Source: Coleofasciculus sp. LEGE 07092
GTDB taxonomy: Bacteria; Cyanobacteriota; Cyanobacteriia; Cyanobacteriales; Coleofasciculaceae
Length of the DNA: 64,000 nucleotides
Direction of reading: 5' to 3'
Assembly: GCF_015207375.1 (NCBI RefSeq)
Contig: NZ_JADEWY010000006.1
Location: 21,093 to 85,092 of the forward strand
The notes under the pieces are model-generated. The model did no database searches, had not been told where the DNA came from, and saw only the letters and a list, made by a program, of their open reading frames with translations. This document shows positions 8,528-17,594 of this stretch, piece after piece (within the stretch, counting starts at the first letter, position 1; every line of letters starts with the position of its first letter). A program made the position numbers and the translations under genes.

Positions 8528-10873
8528 ATGGCAAGGCGATCGCTACAAGCATCTCCAGAAGGCATTAAAAAAGCTAAACAAGCATTCCTGCGCAAGGGAT
8601 GGACGCAAGAGTATCTGGCAAGTGAAGTGGGAATAGAAACTCGCCAGCCGATTTGGAAATTTTTTGCAGGTAAGCCCGTCGATCGTCACGTCTTCATTGA
8701 AATCTGTTTTCGTTTAGAGATTGAACCTGAAGAGATTGCACTATTACTACAAGTTGAGCCTCTCCCAACAGACAAGGACATTACAACTCCTGACAGTGAT
8801 ATCAATACCTTAGTCTCCAAAGTTCGACAACAACGCTATGATAAAATTCAAGACCAGTGCGGCAGTTTACGTCTATTAGATATTACCCGACCTGTTGAAC
8901 TCGATGACCTATACGTCCATGTCAATATTCTGGAAGAAATTACTAGTCAGCGCTGGTTAGAACTTTCAGATTTACAAGGATTCCGTCCTGAAGAATTCGA
9001 TCGCTTGAGCTTGGGGAAAGTTCGTCTCGAAGGAGTTTCAGGACTTAACGCCGTGGAACGGTATGGGAAGTTGATGGTGTTAGGTAAACCAGGAGCTGGG
9101 AAAACCACTTTTTTGCAGTATATTGCCGTACAGTGCAATCAAGGTCATTTTCAAAGTCATCTTGTTCCCATTTTCATCCGGCTGAAAAATTTTGCCGAAG
9201 ATGCTCTTGATGAAGATAATTTTAGTCTAAAACATTACATTAGTCAAGAATTTGAACGTTCTAATGTATCAACGTTAGAGGTTGAATCTTTATTCACTCA
9301 GGGTAGAAATTTACTGCTCTTAGATGGTTTAGATGAAGTCCCAGAATCTGCTAGTGATGCAGTTATTAAACAAATTCGTAAATTAGGGGAAAATTATTAT
9401 AAAAACCCGATAATCATCACTTGCCGCCTTGCAGCTAAAGACTATCGATTTAGCGGATTTACTGAAGTTGAGATTGCGGATTTTAAGTCTGAACAAATTG
9501 GAAGCTTTGCTAAAAAGTGGTTTGTAGCGGTTGCCCGAAACTCCCCAGAATCGGGCTTGAAAAAGGCAGCCCTATTTCTCGAACAGCTAGAACTTTCCCA
9601 AAATCAACCGATTCGAGAACTGGCAACCACACCCATCTTGCTCAACCTTACTTGTTTAGTTTTTCAAGCCAAGGCTGCTTTTCCTCTCAAACGTTCCGAC
9701 CTTTATAAGCAAGGACTTGACTTGCTGCTGATTCGCTGGGATGGGGCTAGAGGCATCAAACGAGACGAGATTTATCGCAATTTATCCCTGCCCCACAAAC
9801 TGCAACTACTCAGTCAGATTGCCGCCATTACCTTTGAGCAAGAAGACTATTTCTTTGAAAAAAGTACGCTTCAGCAGCTCATTGCCGACTATTTGCGGGA
9901 ACTGTCTAGCGATCACATTGACTTAGCAACCTTAGAACTCGATAGTGCAGCTATCCTCCAATCCATTGAAGCACAGCATGGTCTTTTAGTAGAACGAGCG
10001 CGACTGATTTACTCGTTCTCTCACCTGACTTTTCAGGAGTATTTTACAGCCCGAGCTATTGTGGCTGGTGCTGATGCATCATTGCCAAAATTGGTGCAGC
10101 ATTTAACTGAGAAACGCTGGCGGGAAGTTATTTTACTAACGGCACAAATATTGCCGGATGCCGATAGGCTGTTGCAGCTCATGAAGCAACAAATTGATGC
10201 TGTGGCGATTGTAGATGTAGAGGATGGTTCAGGTTCACTCTCAAATAACGCAAATCAGACATTACCCCAGTTGTTGGACTGGGTGAGGCAGAAATCTCTA
10301 GCAGTCAAAACTTCTTACAAACCCGCTGCTGTCCGTGCTTTTTACTTAACCCTTGCCCTTCCTCCTGACTATCCACTGGCTGGCAACCAAGCTTTAGCCT
10401 TGGCAATCGATTGTAACTTAGCAGGGGAAGTGGGAGGCGAACTCGCCTTGGATTTAGCGCTAATTCATGCCCTCACGGTTGCCGTGACGCTGACGCCTGA
10501 ACTGGCTAGCGATCGCTTAAGTGCCTTACGCCTTGCCCTTGATCTCAACCACCTAACAGGAAGTAAGCCGATAAGTGCTTCTCTCAGGCAACTTCAGCAC
10601 CAACTCCCTAACCCAGATGAAGATCAAGATAGTATCAAGCAATGGTGGCAAGTTAATAGTCAAGCCTGGATATCGCAACTCAGAGCTATAGCGATCGCCC
10701 ATCGTCATATCGGTTACGAATGGCATTTGAGCCAAGCGTGGCAACAGCGATTCGAGCAGTATAATTATGGCAATCAACTGCTCGTCGAATGTCTCAATAG
10801 CAACTGTCAGGTGACACCAACGGTACGGCAGGAACTTGAAGAGATGTTATTGTTGCCTCTGTCTGAATTGTAG
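8528..10873 (+). CDS. HTH-NACHT domain STAND NTPase (NLR-like)
   Basis: A 781-residue signal-transduction NTPase of the NACHT clade. Residues about 10-75 form a helix-turn-helix-like domain (GWTQEYLASEVGIETRQPIW). The NACHT core follows: Walker A VLGKPGAGKTTFLQY (about residue 183), Walker B LLLLDGLDEVPE (about 262), a sensor-like ITCRLAAKDY (about 300), and the downstream winged-helix/superstructure with SHLTFQEYFTARAIV (about 500). The last 280 residues are alpha-helical repeats of the kind called NACHT C-terminal helical domain in cyanobacteria. Such proteins are numerous in filamentous cyanobacteria and are related to bacterial NACHT proteins shown to defend against phages; that role here is inference. 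There is no attached nuclease or other toxic effector, so the HTH or helical part would have to supply the output. Confidence 0.9.
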   Translation: MARRSLQASPEGIKKAKQAFLRKGWTQEYLASEVGIETRQPIWKFFAGKPVDRHVFIEICFRLEIEPEEIALLLQVEPLPTDKDITTPDSDINTLVSKVRQQRYDKIQDQCGSLRLLDITRPVELDDLYVHVNILEEITSQRWLELSDLQGFRPEEFDRLSLGKVRLEGVSGLNAVERYGKLMVLGKPGAGKTTFLQYIAVQCNQGHFQSHLVPIFIRLKNFAEDALDEDNFSLKHYISQEFERSNVSTLEVESLFTQGRNLLLLDGLDEVPESASDAVIKQIRKLGENYYKNPIIITCRLAAKDYRFSGFTEVEIADFKSEQIGSFAKKWFVAVARNSPESGLKKAALFLEQLELSQNQPIRELATTPILLNLTCLVFQAKAAFPLKRSDLYKQGLDLLLIRWDGARGIKRDEIYRNLSLPHKLQLLSQIAAITFEQEDYFFEKSTLQQLIADYLRELSSDHIDLATLELDSAAILQSIEAQHGLLVERARLIYSFSHLTFQEYFTARAIVAGADASLPKLVQHLTEKRWREVILLTAQILPDADRLLQLMKQQIDAVAIVDVEDGSGSLSNNANQTLPQLLDWVRQKSLAVKTSYKPAAVRAFYLTLALPPDYPLAGNQALALAIDCNLAGEVGGELALDLALIHALTVAVTLTPELASDRLSALRLALDLNHLTGSKPISASLRQLQHQLPNPDEDQDSIKQWWQVNSQAWISQLRAIAIAHRHIGYEWHLSQAWQQRFEQYNYGNQLLVECLNSNCQVTPTVRQELEEMLLLPLSEL

Positions 10874-10906
10874 ATTTTATAATGAATTGTGAAACTTGGG
10901 TGGGAG

Positions 10907-12058
10907 TCACAAGTCAGGAATTAGGAGACATGAGAGTTCTTTGGTGTAGCCTTCTCGTTGTAGATAAGTTCGCAGGGATTCACAGATATAATCAATATCG
11001 GAATTGTTGATATCGAAGTAAGAGGGTAAATTAATTCCGCGTTGATAAACCTTGTGAGTTACAGGGGTATGAATGGTTTGACTCTGATACATAGGCATAT
11101 CAGACATCGGATAAAAATAAGGTCTAGTTTCAATTCCCTTAAGGCTTAACGCTTCCATGAGAGTGTTTCGCTCTTTTTCGGTGTATCCCTCAATTTCAAT
11201 ACATACAAGCCAATAAACATTAGATGCCCAATCTGCCGTAAAGTTGAGCTTTAATCCGAAAATATCGAACAAATTTTTATGGTAACGCTCAAATATTTCT
11301 AATTTTCGATTGAGTAACTCATCGATTCTTTCCAGTTGAGCCAAACCTAGTGCAGCTTGCATATTCGTCATGCGATAGTTATAGCCCAACTCATCATGCC
11401 AGTATCGTTTTGAACTACTCATAGCATGATCGCGTAAGTGCTTCGCCCTTTTATAAAATTCTTCGTCATTCGTGGTGATCATGCCTCCTTCACCACAGGT
11501 TATAATTTTATTCCCATAGAAACTAAAAACTCCACAGTCACCCAAAGAGCCAGTTTTCTGACCGTTTATGCCAGCACCATGAGCTTCGGCTGCATCTTCT
11601 ATTACTAAAAGATTATAGGTTCTTGCCAATTTATTAATCGCTATCATATTGGCAGGATGCCCATAAAGATGGACGGGAATAATAGCTTTAGTCTTTTCGG
11701 TAATCGCTTGTTCAAGTTTGACTGGATCGATACAAAGGCTGTCTTCTTCTATATCCACAAACACTACCTTTGCACCTGTATAAGCTACAGCATTAGCCGT
11801 GGCAATAAAGGTTAAATCGGGGACAATCACCTCATCACCTGCTTGAATTCCGTAACTCATAAGGGCTAAGTGCAGTGCGGTTGTACCACTGGAAGTTGTT
11901 AGGGCATAGCGCGTGCCACAATACTCAGCAAATTTTTCTTCAAATTGATTGATATAGTTACCAAGAGAAGAAATCCAACCAGACTGCATCACATCTAAAA
12001 CGTAATCTATCTCTAATTGCGTAATTGAAGGTTGAGAAATGGGTATAATTTTATTCAT
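10907..12058 (-). CDS. DegT/DnrJ/EryC1/StrS family PLP sugar aminotransferase
   Basis: A 383-residue pyridoxal-phosphate aminotransferase of the family that converts nucleotide-linked keto-sugars to amino-sugars. Motifs: YCGTRYALTTSSGTTALHLAL (cofactor phosphate region, shown in part), VIEDAAEAHGA (Asp contacting the pyridine nitrogen), and FSFYGNKIITCGEGG with the Schiff-base Lys (about residue 184). Length and order are normal, closest by eye to perosamine/4-amino-4,6-dideoxysugar synthases. It starts nine bases after the glycosyltransferase gene and is the last gene of the NRPS operon, so it may make an amino sugar for attachment to the peptide. Equally it could serve a cell-surface glycan and only share the transcript. 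Confidence 0.9.
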   Translation of the reverse strand: MNKIIPISQPSITQLEIDYVLDVMQSGWISSLGNYINQFEEKFAEYCGTRYALTTSSGTTALHLALMSYGIQAGDEVIVPDLTFIATANAVAYTGAKVVFVDIEEDSLCIDPVKLEQAITEKTKAIIPVHLYGHPANMIAINKLARTYNLLVIEDAAEAHGAGINGQKTGSLGDCGVFSFYGNKIITCGEGGMITTNDEEFYKRAKHLRDHAMSSSKRYWHDELGYNYRMTNMQAALGLAQLERIDELLNRKLEIFERYHKNLFDIFGLKLNFTADWASNVYWLVCIEIEGYTEKERNTLMEALSLKGIETRPYFYPMSDMPMYQSQTIHTPVTHKVYQRGINLPSYFDINNSDIDYICESLRTYLQREGYTKELSCLLIPDL

Positions 12059-12067
12059 TCGCTTTGT

Positions 12068-13132
12068 TCATCCTATAAGATGTGATGTAAAAACTTTAGT
12101 ATTCTCGGTCAAGTTGTGGCGGTTGTACCATTTATTGGCATTATCAGCAACCGTTTGTAGTTGGGATAAATTAAACTCTTTTAATCTCTTATCGGGTATT
12201 AAATAGTGCTTCTTCATTTCTAATCCATCGGCTTCTGACGGATTGTATTGAGAACTGAGCGGAATCAGTCCATGAGCGCAGAACGAAGCGAAAACACTCG
12301 ATTTACCTAAATCACCTGGGAAGCGACTGTAGTCTAAAAATCCTGCTAATGAATTTAACAGTAATTGACGAACGGCTTCATTCGGTTGAAATCCCTTCTC
12401 AACAAGACGTATGTTTTGGAAGTCATAGTCTTGCAAATTCAGAGATTTACCAATGTCACAAATTTCTTCAATGCCTAACACCTGGCAAGTGTAAAGCAAT
12501 TCTGGCAGGTAATTTTTATAAGCACGATGGCGATCGCTGCCGCCAAAAATAATCAGTCGTCGCTGGCGTTCGGCTAAGGAGGGAACGCGATCGGGTTCAC
12601 CAATTGTGGAAAAATCAGGGATGCAGGTAACAGGGTGCTTTACCCATTGCTCAAGAACCGCTTGAAATTTAGCACTATCAGTAATAACAGTAGTGGCTAA
12701 TTTGGCAAGGTGACAAGAGACTCTACTCTGGATGGGGTTGAGGATATTGAGCGCTTTAAATTTCAACCTTGGTAACTCGTGAAACATAACAACCAACTTA
12801 AGGGATTGTTGTCTCACCACCAATCGCAAAGCATCTACAAGCCAAAAGGGAGCGTCTAGTTTTCCACGTAGATAGGGATAATTGCTGTAATGTACAAGGA
12901 TTGCATCAACGTCTTTGGGAAAAACGGATAAAAAAGCATCCAAGTTGTGAGCAGGTAATCCTATGACTGGAAATCCATTAATCATCGGGTCTAATTTAAG
13001 ACCTTGTTGGAACGCTAGAAACTGAGTTGTGATTCCGTGAGCCTTTAAGAGTTGCTCGGCTAATCTTAGTGAATAATCACCAACACCATCGGTGTAAGGT
13101 GGAAGTCTGGGAACAATTTGAACGATATTCAT
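12068..13132 (-). CDS. Glycosyltransferase-like protein, GT-B fold
   Basis: A 354-residue protein beginning MNIVQIVPRLPPYTDGVGDYS, a typical GT-B N-terminal strand and loop (an in-frame ATG at 13162 would add ten residues; neither has a strong Shine-Dalgarno). The second half has a Rossmann-like restart (RRLIIFGGSDRHRAYKNY, about residue 205) and a late SEADGLEMKKHY segment, but the classic GT4 E-x7-E signature is not clear, so it is a divergent member. It lies between the NRPS with the thioesterase and the sugar aminotransferase, suggesting it glycosylates the peptide product. The acceptor is not evident from sequence. Confidence 0.75.
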   Translation of the reverse strand: MNIVQIVPRLPPYTDGVGDYSLRLAEQLLKAHGITTQFLAFQQGLKLDPMINGFPVIGLPAHNLDAFLSVFPKDVDAILVHYSNYPYLRGKLDAPFWLVDALRLVVRQQSLKLVVMFHELPRLKFKALNILNPIQSRVSCHLAKLATTVITDSAKFQAVLEQWVKHPVTCIPDFSTIGEPDRVPSLAERQRRLIIFGGSDRHRAYKNYLPELLYTCQVLGIEEICDIGKSLNLQDYDFQNIRLVEKGFQPNEAVRQLLLNSLAGFLDYSRFPGDLGKSSVFASFCAHGLIPLSSQYNPSEADGLEMKKHYLIPDKRLKEFNLSQLQTVADNANKWYNRHNLTENTKVFTSHLIG

Positions 13133-13208
13133 GGCTCTAGTTTCAGGTATATTCCATAACATTTAGACTTTTGCAGAGGGGATAACTAGGAGGTTATTAA
13201 ATTCGGTT

Positions 13209-16200
13209 TTATTTCCGGGTATCATTTTGTGCTTCCTCCAAGCAACTCTTCACCTTTTCAACGAGCAGTGGGAGAGAGTGTTGATTGAACAAATTGCCAA
13301 AAATACCATGAATTTCCTGACACTCTACTCCGCTATCTACTAAGTCATTCCAGCCTAATGCTTGACCGAAATACCAGTCTAGTGTTTGCTTTTTAGCCCG
13401 AAAGAGAGTCAGGCGACCAGGGTAAACTTGAGGACAATACTTTGCCTTCACTGCTCGGTTGGCTTGGTGAGCTTGGAGGTAGCGAATTCCATGAGGAACA
13501 AATTCGTCATTATTTTGAGAAGAGTGAGAATCGTTGTCAGTTTTAACTACGTTACTAGGGGAATTATTTAACCCTTGTGAAGGCTGATCGTTAATCTGAT
13601 GTTGTAGCTTTACTTTGATCTTCTGCCCTAACCAATCTCCAAGATAAGTTAGCTTTCCGATTAATTGGTGTTTTCTTAATTCATCAGAATGATAGTAGTA
13701 AGTTTTGTACAATAAAAAATCCCATTTATGAATCAGAGCCTGAGTTCGCCACAGAACGCTATCATTTGGCACAGATTTAGGGGAGTAGGCATCAACTAAA
13801 GCTAGCAGTGCTACCTCTTCACCTTGAGCGTGAAGTTGTTGAGCTATCTCAAAGGCGATAGTTCCGCCAAAGCAGTGACCGCCGATAAAATAGGGTCCTT
13901 TGGGTTGGAGTGTTTGTATTTCTTTGAGGCAGTCCGCCGCTATTTCCTCAACAGAATCTTGAAACTCGTGTTTGCCATCTAAAGCTGGCAGTTGCAGACC
14001 ATAAAAAGGTTGATCTGGAGGTAAACGGCGACCAAATCCTGCCCAAGTCATAGCATCAGCAGCACCACCATGAAAGAAGAAGGGGGGTTTAGAACCTGTC
14101 GGCTTAACGGGGACTAAACTTAACCAAGGTGCTGACCATTCTTCTTGGCGCAAAATAGTTGCCAGTTCTGCAATCGTTGGCGCTTGAAAAAGAGTCGCTA
14201 GGGGAATATCTTGACCAATTTTCTTGTTAATTTCACTGAATAATTGCACCGCTAGCAGAGAATGTCCGCCTAACTCAAAGAAGTTATCATGTATGTTAAT
14301 CGGTTGAATGTTGAGAACGCTTTCCCAAATTTTGGTGAGTTGCAGTTCTAACTCATCACGGGGAGCAACAGCCGTGTCGTCCGATTCTGGTTTCGTTACA
14401 TCAGGGATAGGCAGGGCGCGACGGTTCACTTTACCGTTGGGAGTTAAGGGCAAGGCATCCAGCCTAACAAAAACGGCTGGCACCATATAGTGAGGAAGCC
14501 TATCTTTGAGGAAGTTGCGTAATTCCAAAGATGTAGGAATTGACTCTGGCTTGGGAACTACATAAGCAACGAGCCGCTTATTACCAAAATTATCTGGGGA
14601 AGCAATAACGACAGTTTCCTGAACCGCCGAGTGTTGCAGTAAATTTGTCTCAATCTCGCCAAGTTCGATGCGGAAACCCCGAAGTTTGACTTGAAAATCT
14701 CTTCTGCCTAAAAATTCGATTGTGCCATCAACTCTTAAACGTCCTAAATCTCCAGTGCGATAAATTCGGCGGTTCCCTCTTGTGGTGCCTCTTGTGGTGC
14801 CTCTTGTGGTGCCTCTTGTGGTGCCTCTTGTGGTGAGCGAAGTCGAACCACCATCCGGATCGGGTAAAAATGCTGCTTGTGTTAGTTCCGGTTTTTGCCA
14901 ATACCCTAAAGCAATATAGGGACTCTTAATAGCAATTTCTCCATAAATTTGAGCGTCAACACCTGCCTGATTGAGTAATAAAATATCAGTGTCTTCAAAA
15001 GGATAACCAACGGGAACCGATTGACCGGCAATGACTGTATCATCATTGATTAAATATTGCAGATTAAAGGAGGATTCTGTACATCCTAATCCGTTAACAA
15101 AGATACAATTTGTGGAAAAATAGTTTTGGTATATCTCGACATCTTTTTTGACGACTTCCTCTCCTCCCAAAACGACTAAGCGAATTTGAGGAAAAGGTGT
15201 TTCTTGTGGTTGAGCAGGTACGGGTAAGGTGTCGATAAAATGTCGGTAGACAGTGGAGGTGGAGTGATAAATGGTAATCTCTTGTTGAGTTAGCCATTGG
15301 CATAGTTTGGCTAAACCGTCTGTCTTAATATTAAATGGACATAGGGTAGCACCGTTTAATAATGCTCCAAAAATATCCATCACTGCTGCATCAAAGCTGT
15401 AGGAGGCTAGCAGGGTTAGCTTATCATCAGCAGCAATGTGAAGATTATTTGTATAGTTGCGGATGAAATGGAGGATATTGCGATGGTTTTGTAGGACGCC
15501 TTTGGGTTGTCCAGTTGAGCCGGAGGTATAGAGGATATAGGCTGTGGTATCTGGGGCAATGGATAGATTGACTTCATCCCAATCCCTTTCTAGGTCGATT
15601 TCATCAATATTGATCAGATGAATTTTGTTAGAGGTTAATTCTTGGGCAAGAGCCAAATTGTTATTGTTCGTTAGGATAACTGTGGCTTGAGCATCTTCGA
15701 GACTATAAGTCAGTCGGAGTTGGGGATACGTGGGGTCGAGGGGAACGTAGGTTGTGCCAAGTTTAAGGATTCCTAGAATAGCGGCGATCGCAGGTGCATC
15801 ATGTTCCAATAATAGGGCTATTTGTTGCGAAGTGTCTCCGCACTGTTGCCGGAGGGTTTGAGCGATCGCATTCGCCTTATTATTTAAGGTGTGGTAAGTC
15901 CACTGATGGTTTTTAGTGGAGACTGCAATATTGTCGGGATATTTTATGACTTGCTCAGAAAACCGAGCAGAGATGGATTGCTCAATGGCTGCTTTGGGAA
16001 ATTCTGTAAACGGTTTATCAGGAGTAACAAGGTTTTTACAATTATGCAGCCTCTGACGTTCTGCTGAACTTAAAAGAGACAAATTACCAATCGGGTACTC
16101 TGGATTAGTAACGGTACTTTCTAATAGGGTTTGAAAACGCTCTGCCATCCCTGCGATGGTTTCTGGGTTGAACAAATTCTGGTTATACACCCACTGCAAC

Positions 16201-17594
16201 GTGATGCCTTCAGATTGCTCCCGCACGTATAGGGTAATATCAAACTTAGATGCTGCTTCTGAACTAGAAAGCAACTCCACTGTCAACTCTGGCAGTTCCA
16301 ATGCTTTGGATTGCAAATTGACCATGTTGAACCAGACTTGAAACAGAGGATTGTGACTTAGACTTCGTTCCGGTTGCAGTTCCTCTACTAGCTTCTCAAA
16401 GGGCATTTCTTGATGCTCATACGCTCCTATTGTCACCTCTTTGACTCGACCCAACAGTTCTCGAAAGCTGGGATTACCATCAAGGTGGGTGCGTAGGACT
16501 ACGGTATTAATAAAAAAGCCAATTAATGGCTCAACTTCCGAGCGATTACGACCCGCGACAGGAGTGCCAATCACCAGGTCTTCTACACCCGTGTAGCGAT
16601 ACAGTAAGACTTTAAATGCCGCTAATAGGGTCATAAATAGGGTAACGCCTGCGTTTTGGCTCAGAGTTTTTAGAGTCTCACTGAGGGGTTGGGAAAGGTG
16701 TTGAGAATATTTTGCGCCCGTAAAGGTTTGAAGGGTTGGTCTGGGATGATCAAGGGGTAACTCTAACAGGGGTGGTGCGCCTGCGAGTTGTTGTTTCCAG
16801 TAGGATAGATGTTTTTGGGAGATTTCTCTGGCTAACTCTTCTCGTTGCCAATAAGCAAAATCAGCGTATTGGATGAGCAATTCGGGTAAGGGACAGGGAT
16901 TATTATTAGAGAAAGCGGAGTAGAAGGTTCCGAGTTCCTGACGCAACAGGTTCATTGACCAACCATCTGAGATGATATGGTGGAGATTGAGTATGAGGAT
17001 ATGGTATTGGTCTTGTAGCCTCAGTAGAGTCCCTCGAATTAAGGAATCCTTTTCTAGGTCAAAGGGTTGTAAATGTTCCTTATCAAGTAATTGTTGTACC
17101 TCAGTTTCCCGCTCAGTTTCCGATAGGTTTTGCAACTCTATTAGGGGCAGGGAAAAGTTAGACGTGGTGTGAATAATAGTGATAGGAGTGCCATTGCGAG
17201 TCGCAAAGTTGGTGCGTAAGGTTTCGTGACGCTCGATGATGGAGTGTAAGGCTTGCTGTAGGGCAGCTACGTTGAGGTTGCCCTTCAGACGTAACGCCAT
17301 GGGTATATTGTAAGCGGAGCTTTTGCCTTCGAGTTGGTCGAGAAACCACAGTCGTTGTTGGGCAAAGGATAGGGGTAAGTCTTGGTTTCTGGGAACGGGT
17401 TTAATTTGTGCAGGTGTGTCTGGATTAAATTGCTCCAGAAATGCCAGAATTTCTGATTTACGCGATCGCATTTGCTCGAGCAAGTCAGGAGTTAGGGTTC
17501 CCTGGGGCGCACTGTAACGTAAACGCCCCTCATTAATCCATAGTTTGACCTGACGATGGCGCAGTTCGGATAAAAGTTCTTCAATCGGTTTCAT
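13209..17594 (-). CDS. NRPS: docking-C-A-PCP-TE, terminal module
   Basis: A 1461-residue nonribosomal peptide synthetase that adds the last residue and releases the product. Order: TubC-like docking domain (about 1-55); condensation domain with HHIISDGWS (about 205); adenylation domain with ILYTSGSTGQPKG (about 690) and YRTGDLGRL (about 943); carrier protein with DNFFELGGHSLLA (Ser about 1111); thioesterase (about 1170-1450). The A5 motif reads GLGCTES instead of GYGPTE, so the substrate code is atypical; by eye the pocket is about D-A-M-Y-V-G-G-F-N and I do not predict the amino acid. The TE elbow is GGHCFGG: Cys1241 replaces the usual Ser, with a plausible Asp in LVDAYSP and His in EIHGIFGN. 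Five TTRG repeats (bases 14776-14835) interrupt the A domain. Start overlaps the upstream NRPS by ATGA. Confidence 0.95.
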   Translation of the reverse strand: MKPIEELLSELRHRQVKLWINEGRLRYSAPQGTLTPDLLEQMRSRKSEILAFLEQFNPDTPAQIKPVPRNQDLPLSFAQQRLWFLDQLEGKSSAYNIPMALRLKGNLNVAALQQALHSIIERHETLRTNFATRNGTPITIIHTTSNFSLPLIELQNLSETERETEVQQLLDKEHLQPFDLEKDSLIRGTLLRLQDQYHILILNLHHIISDGWSMNLLRQELGTFYSAFSNNNPCPLPELLIQYADFAYWQREELAREISQKHLSYWKQQLAGAPPLLELPLDHPRPTLQTFTGAKYSQHLSQPLSETLKTLSQNAGVTLFMTLLAAFKVLLYRYTGVEDLVIGTPVAGRNRSEVEPLIGFFINTVVLRTHLDGNPSFRELLGRVKEVTIGAYEHQEMPFEKLVEELQPERSLSHNPLFQVWFNMVNLQSKALELPELTVELLSSSEAASKFDITLYVREQSEGITLQWVYNQNLFNPETIAGMAERFQTLLESTVTNPEYPIGNLSLLSSAERQRLHNCKNLVTPDKPFTEFPKAAIEQSISARFSEQVIKYPDNIAVSTKNHQWTYHTLNNKANAIAQTLRQQCGDTSQQIALLLEHDAPAIAAILGILKLGTTYVPLDPTYPQLRLTYSLEDAQATVILTNNNNLALAQELTSNKIHLINIDEIDLERDWDEVNLSIAPDTTAYILYTSGSTGQPKGVLQNHRNILHFIRNYTNNLHIAADDKLTLLASYSFDAAVMDIFGALLNGATLCPFNIKTDGLAKLCQWLTQQEITIYHSTSTVYRHFIDTLPVPAQPQETPFPQIRLVVLGGEEVVKKDVEIYQNYFSTNCIFVNGLGCTESSFNLQYLINDDTVIAGQSVPVGYPFEDTDILLLNQAGVDAQIYGEIAIKSPYIALGYWQKPELTQAAFLPDPDGGSTSLTTRGTTRGTTRGTTRGTTRGNRRIYRTGDLGRLRVDGTIEFLGRRDFQVKLRGFRIELGEIETNLLQHSAVQETVVIASPDNFGNKRLVAYVVPKPESIPTSLELRNFLKDRLPHYMVPAVFVRLDALPLTPNGKVNRRALPIPDVTKPESDDTAVAPRDELELQLTKIWESVLNIQPINIHDNFFELGGHSLLAVQLFSEINKKIGQDIPLATLFQAPTIAELATILRQEEWSAPWLSLVPVKPTGSKPPFFFHGGAADAMTWAGFGRRLPPDQPFYGLQLPALDGKHEFQDSVEEIAADCLKEIQTLQPKGPYFIGGHCFGGTIAFEIAQQLHAQGEEVALLALVDAYSPKSVPNDSVLWRTQALIHKWDFLLYKTYYYHSDELRKHQLIGKLTYLGDWLGQKIKVKLQHQINDQPSQGLNNSPSNVVKTDNDSHSSQNNDEFVPHGIRYLQAHQANRAVKAKYCPQVYPGRLTLFRAKKQTLDWYFGQALGWNDLVDSGVECQEIHGIFGNLFNQHSLPLLVEKVKSCLEEAQNDTRK
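14776..14835 (-). repeat. Five perfect 12-base tandem repeats inside the NRPS A domain
   Basis: Unit CCTCTTGTGGTG on the plus strand, five exact copies, read on the minus strand as TTRG five times. It continues into GAGCGAAGTCGAACCACC, which encodes GGSTSL and resembles a repeat dispersed in filamentous cyanobacterial genomes. It sits between A-domain core motifs A6 and A7, just before RIYRTGD, where related A domains in this window have only a short loop. Frame is kept. Confidence 0.9.

Noticed and set aside
14776..14835. Short CRISPR-like array
   Set aside because: Units are contiguous with no spacers and are read in frame within an NRPS; no cas genes in the window.
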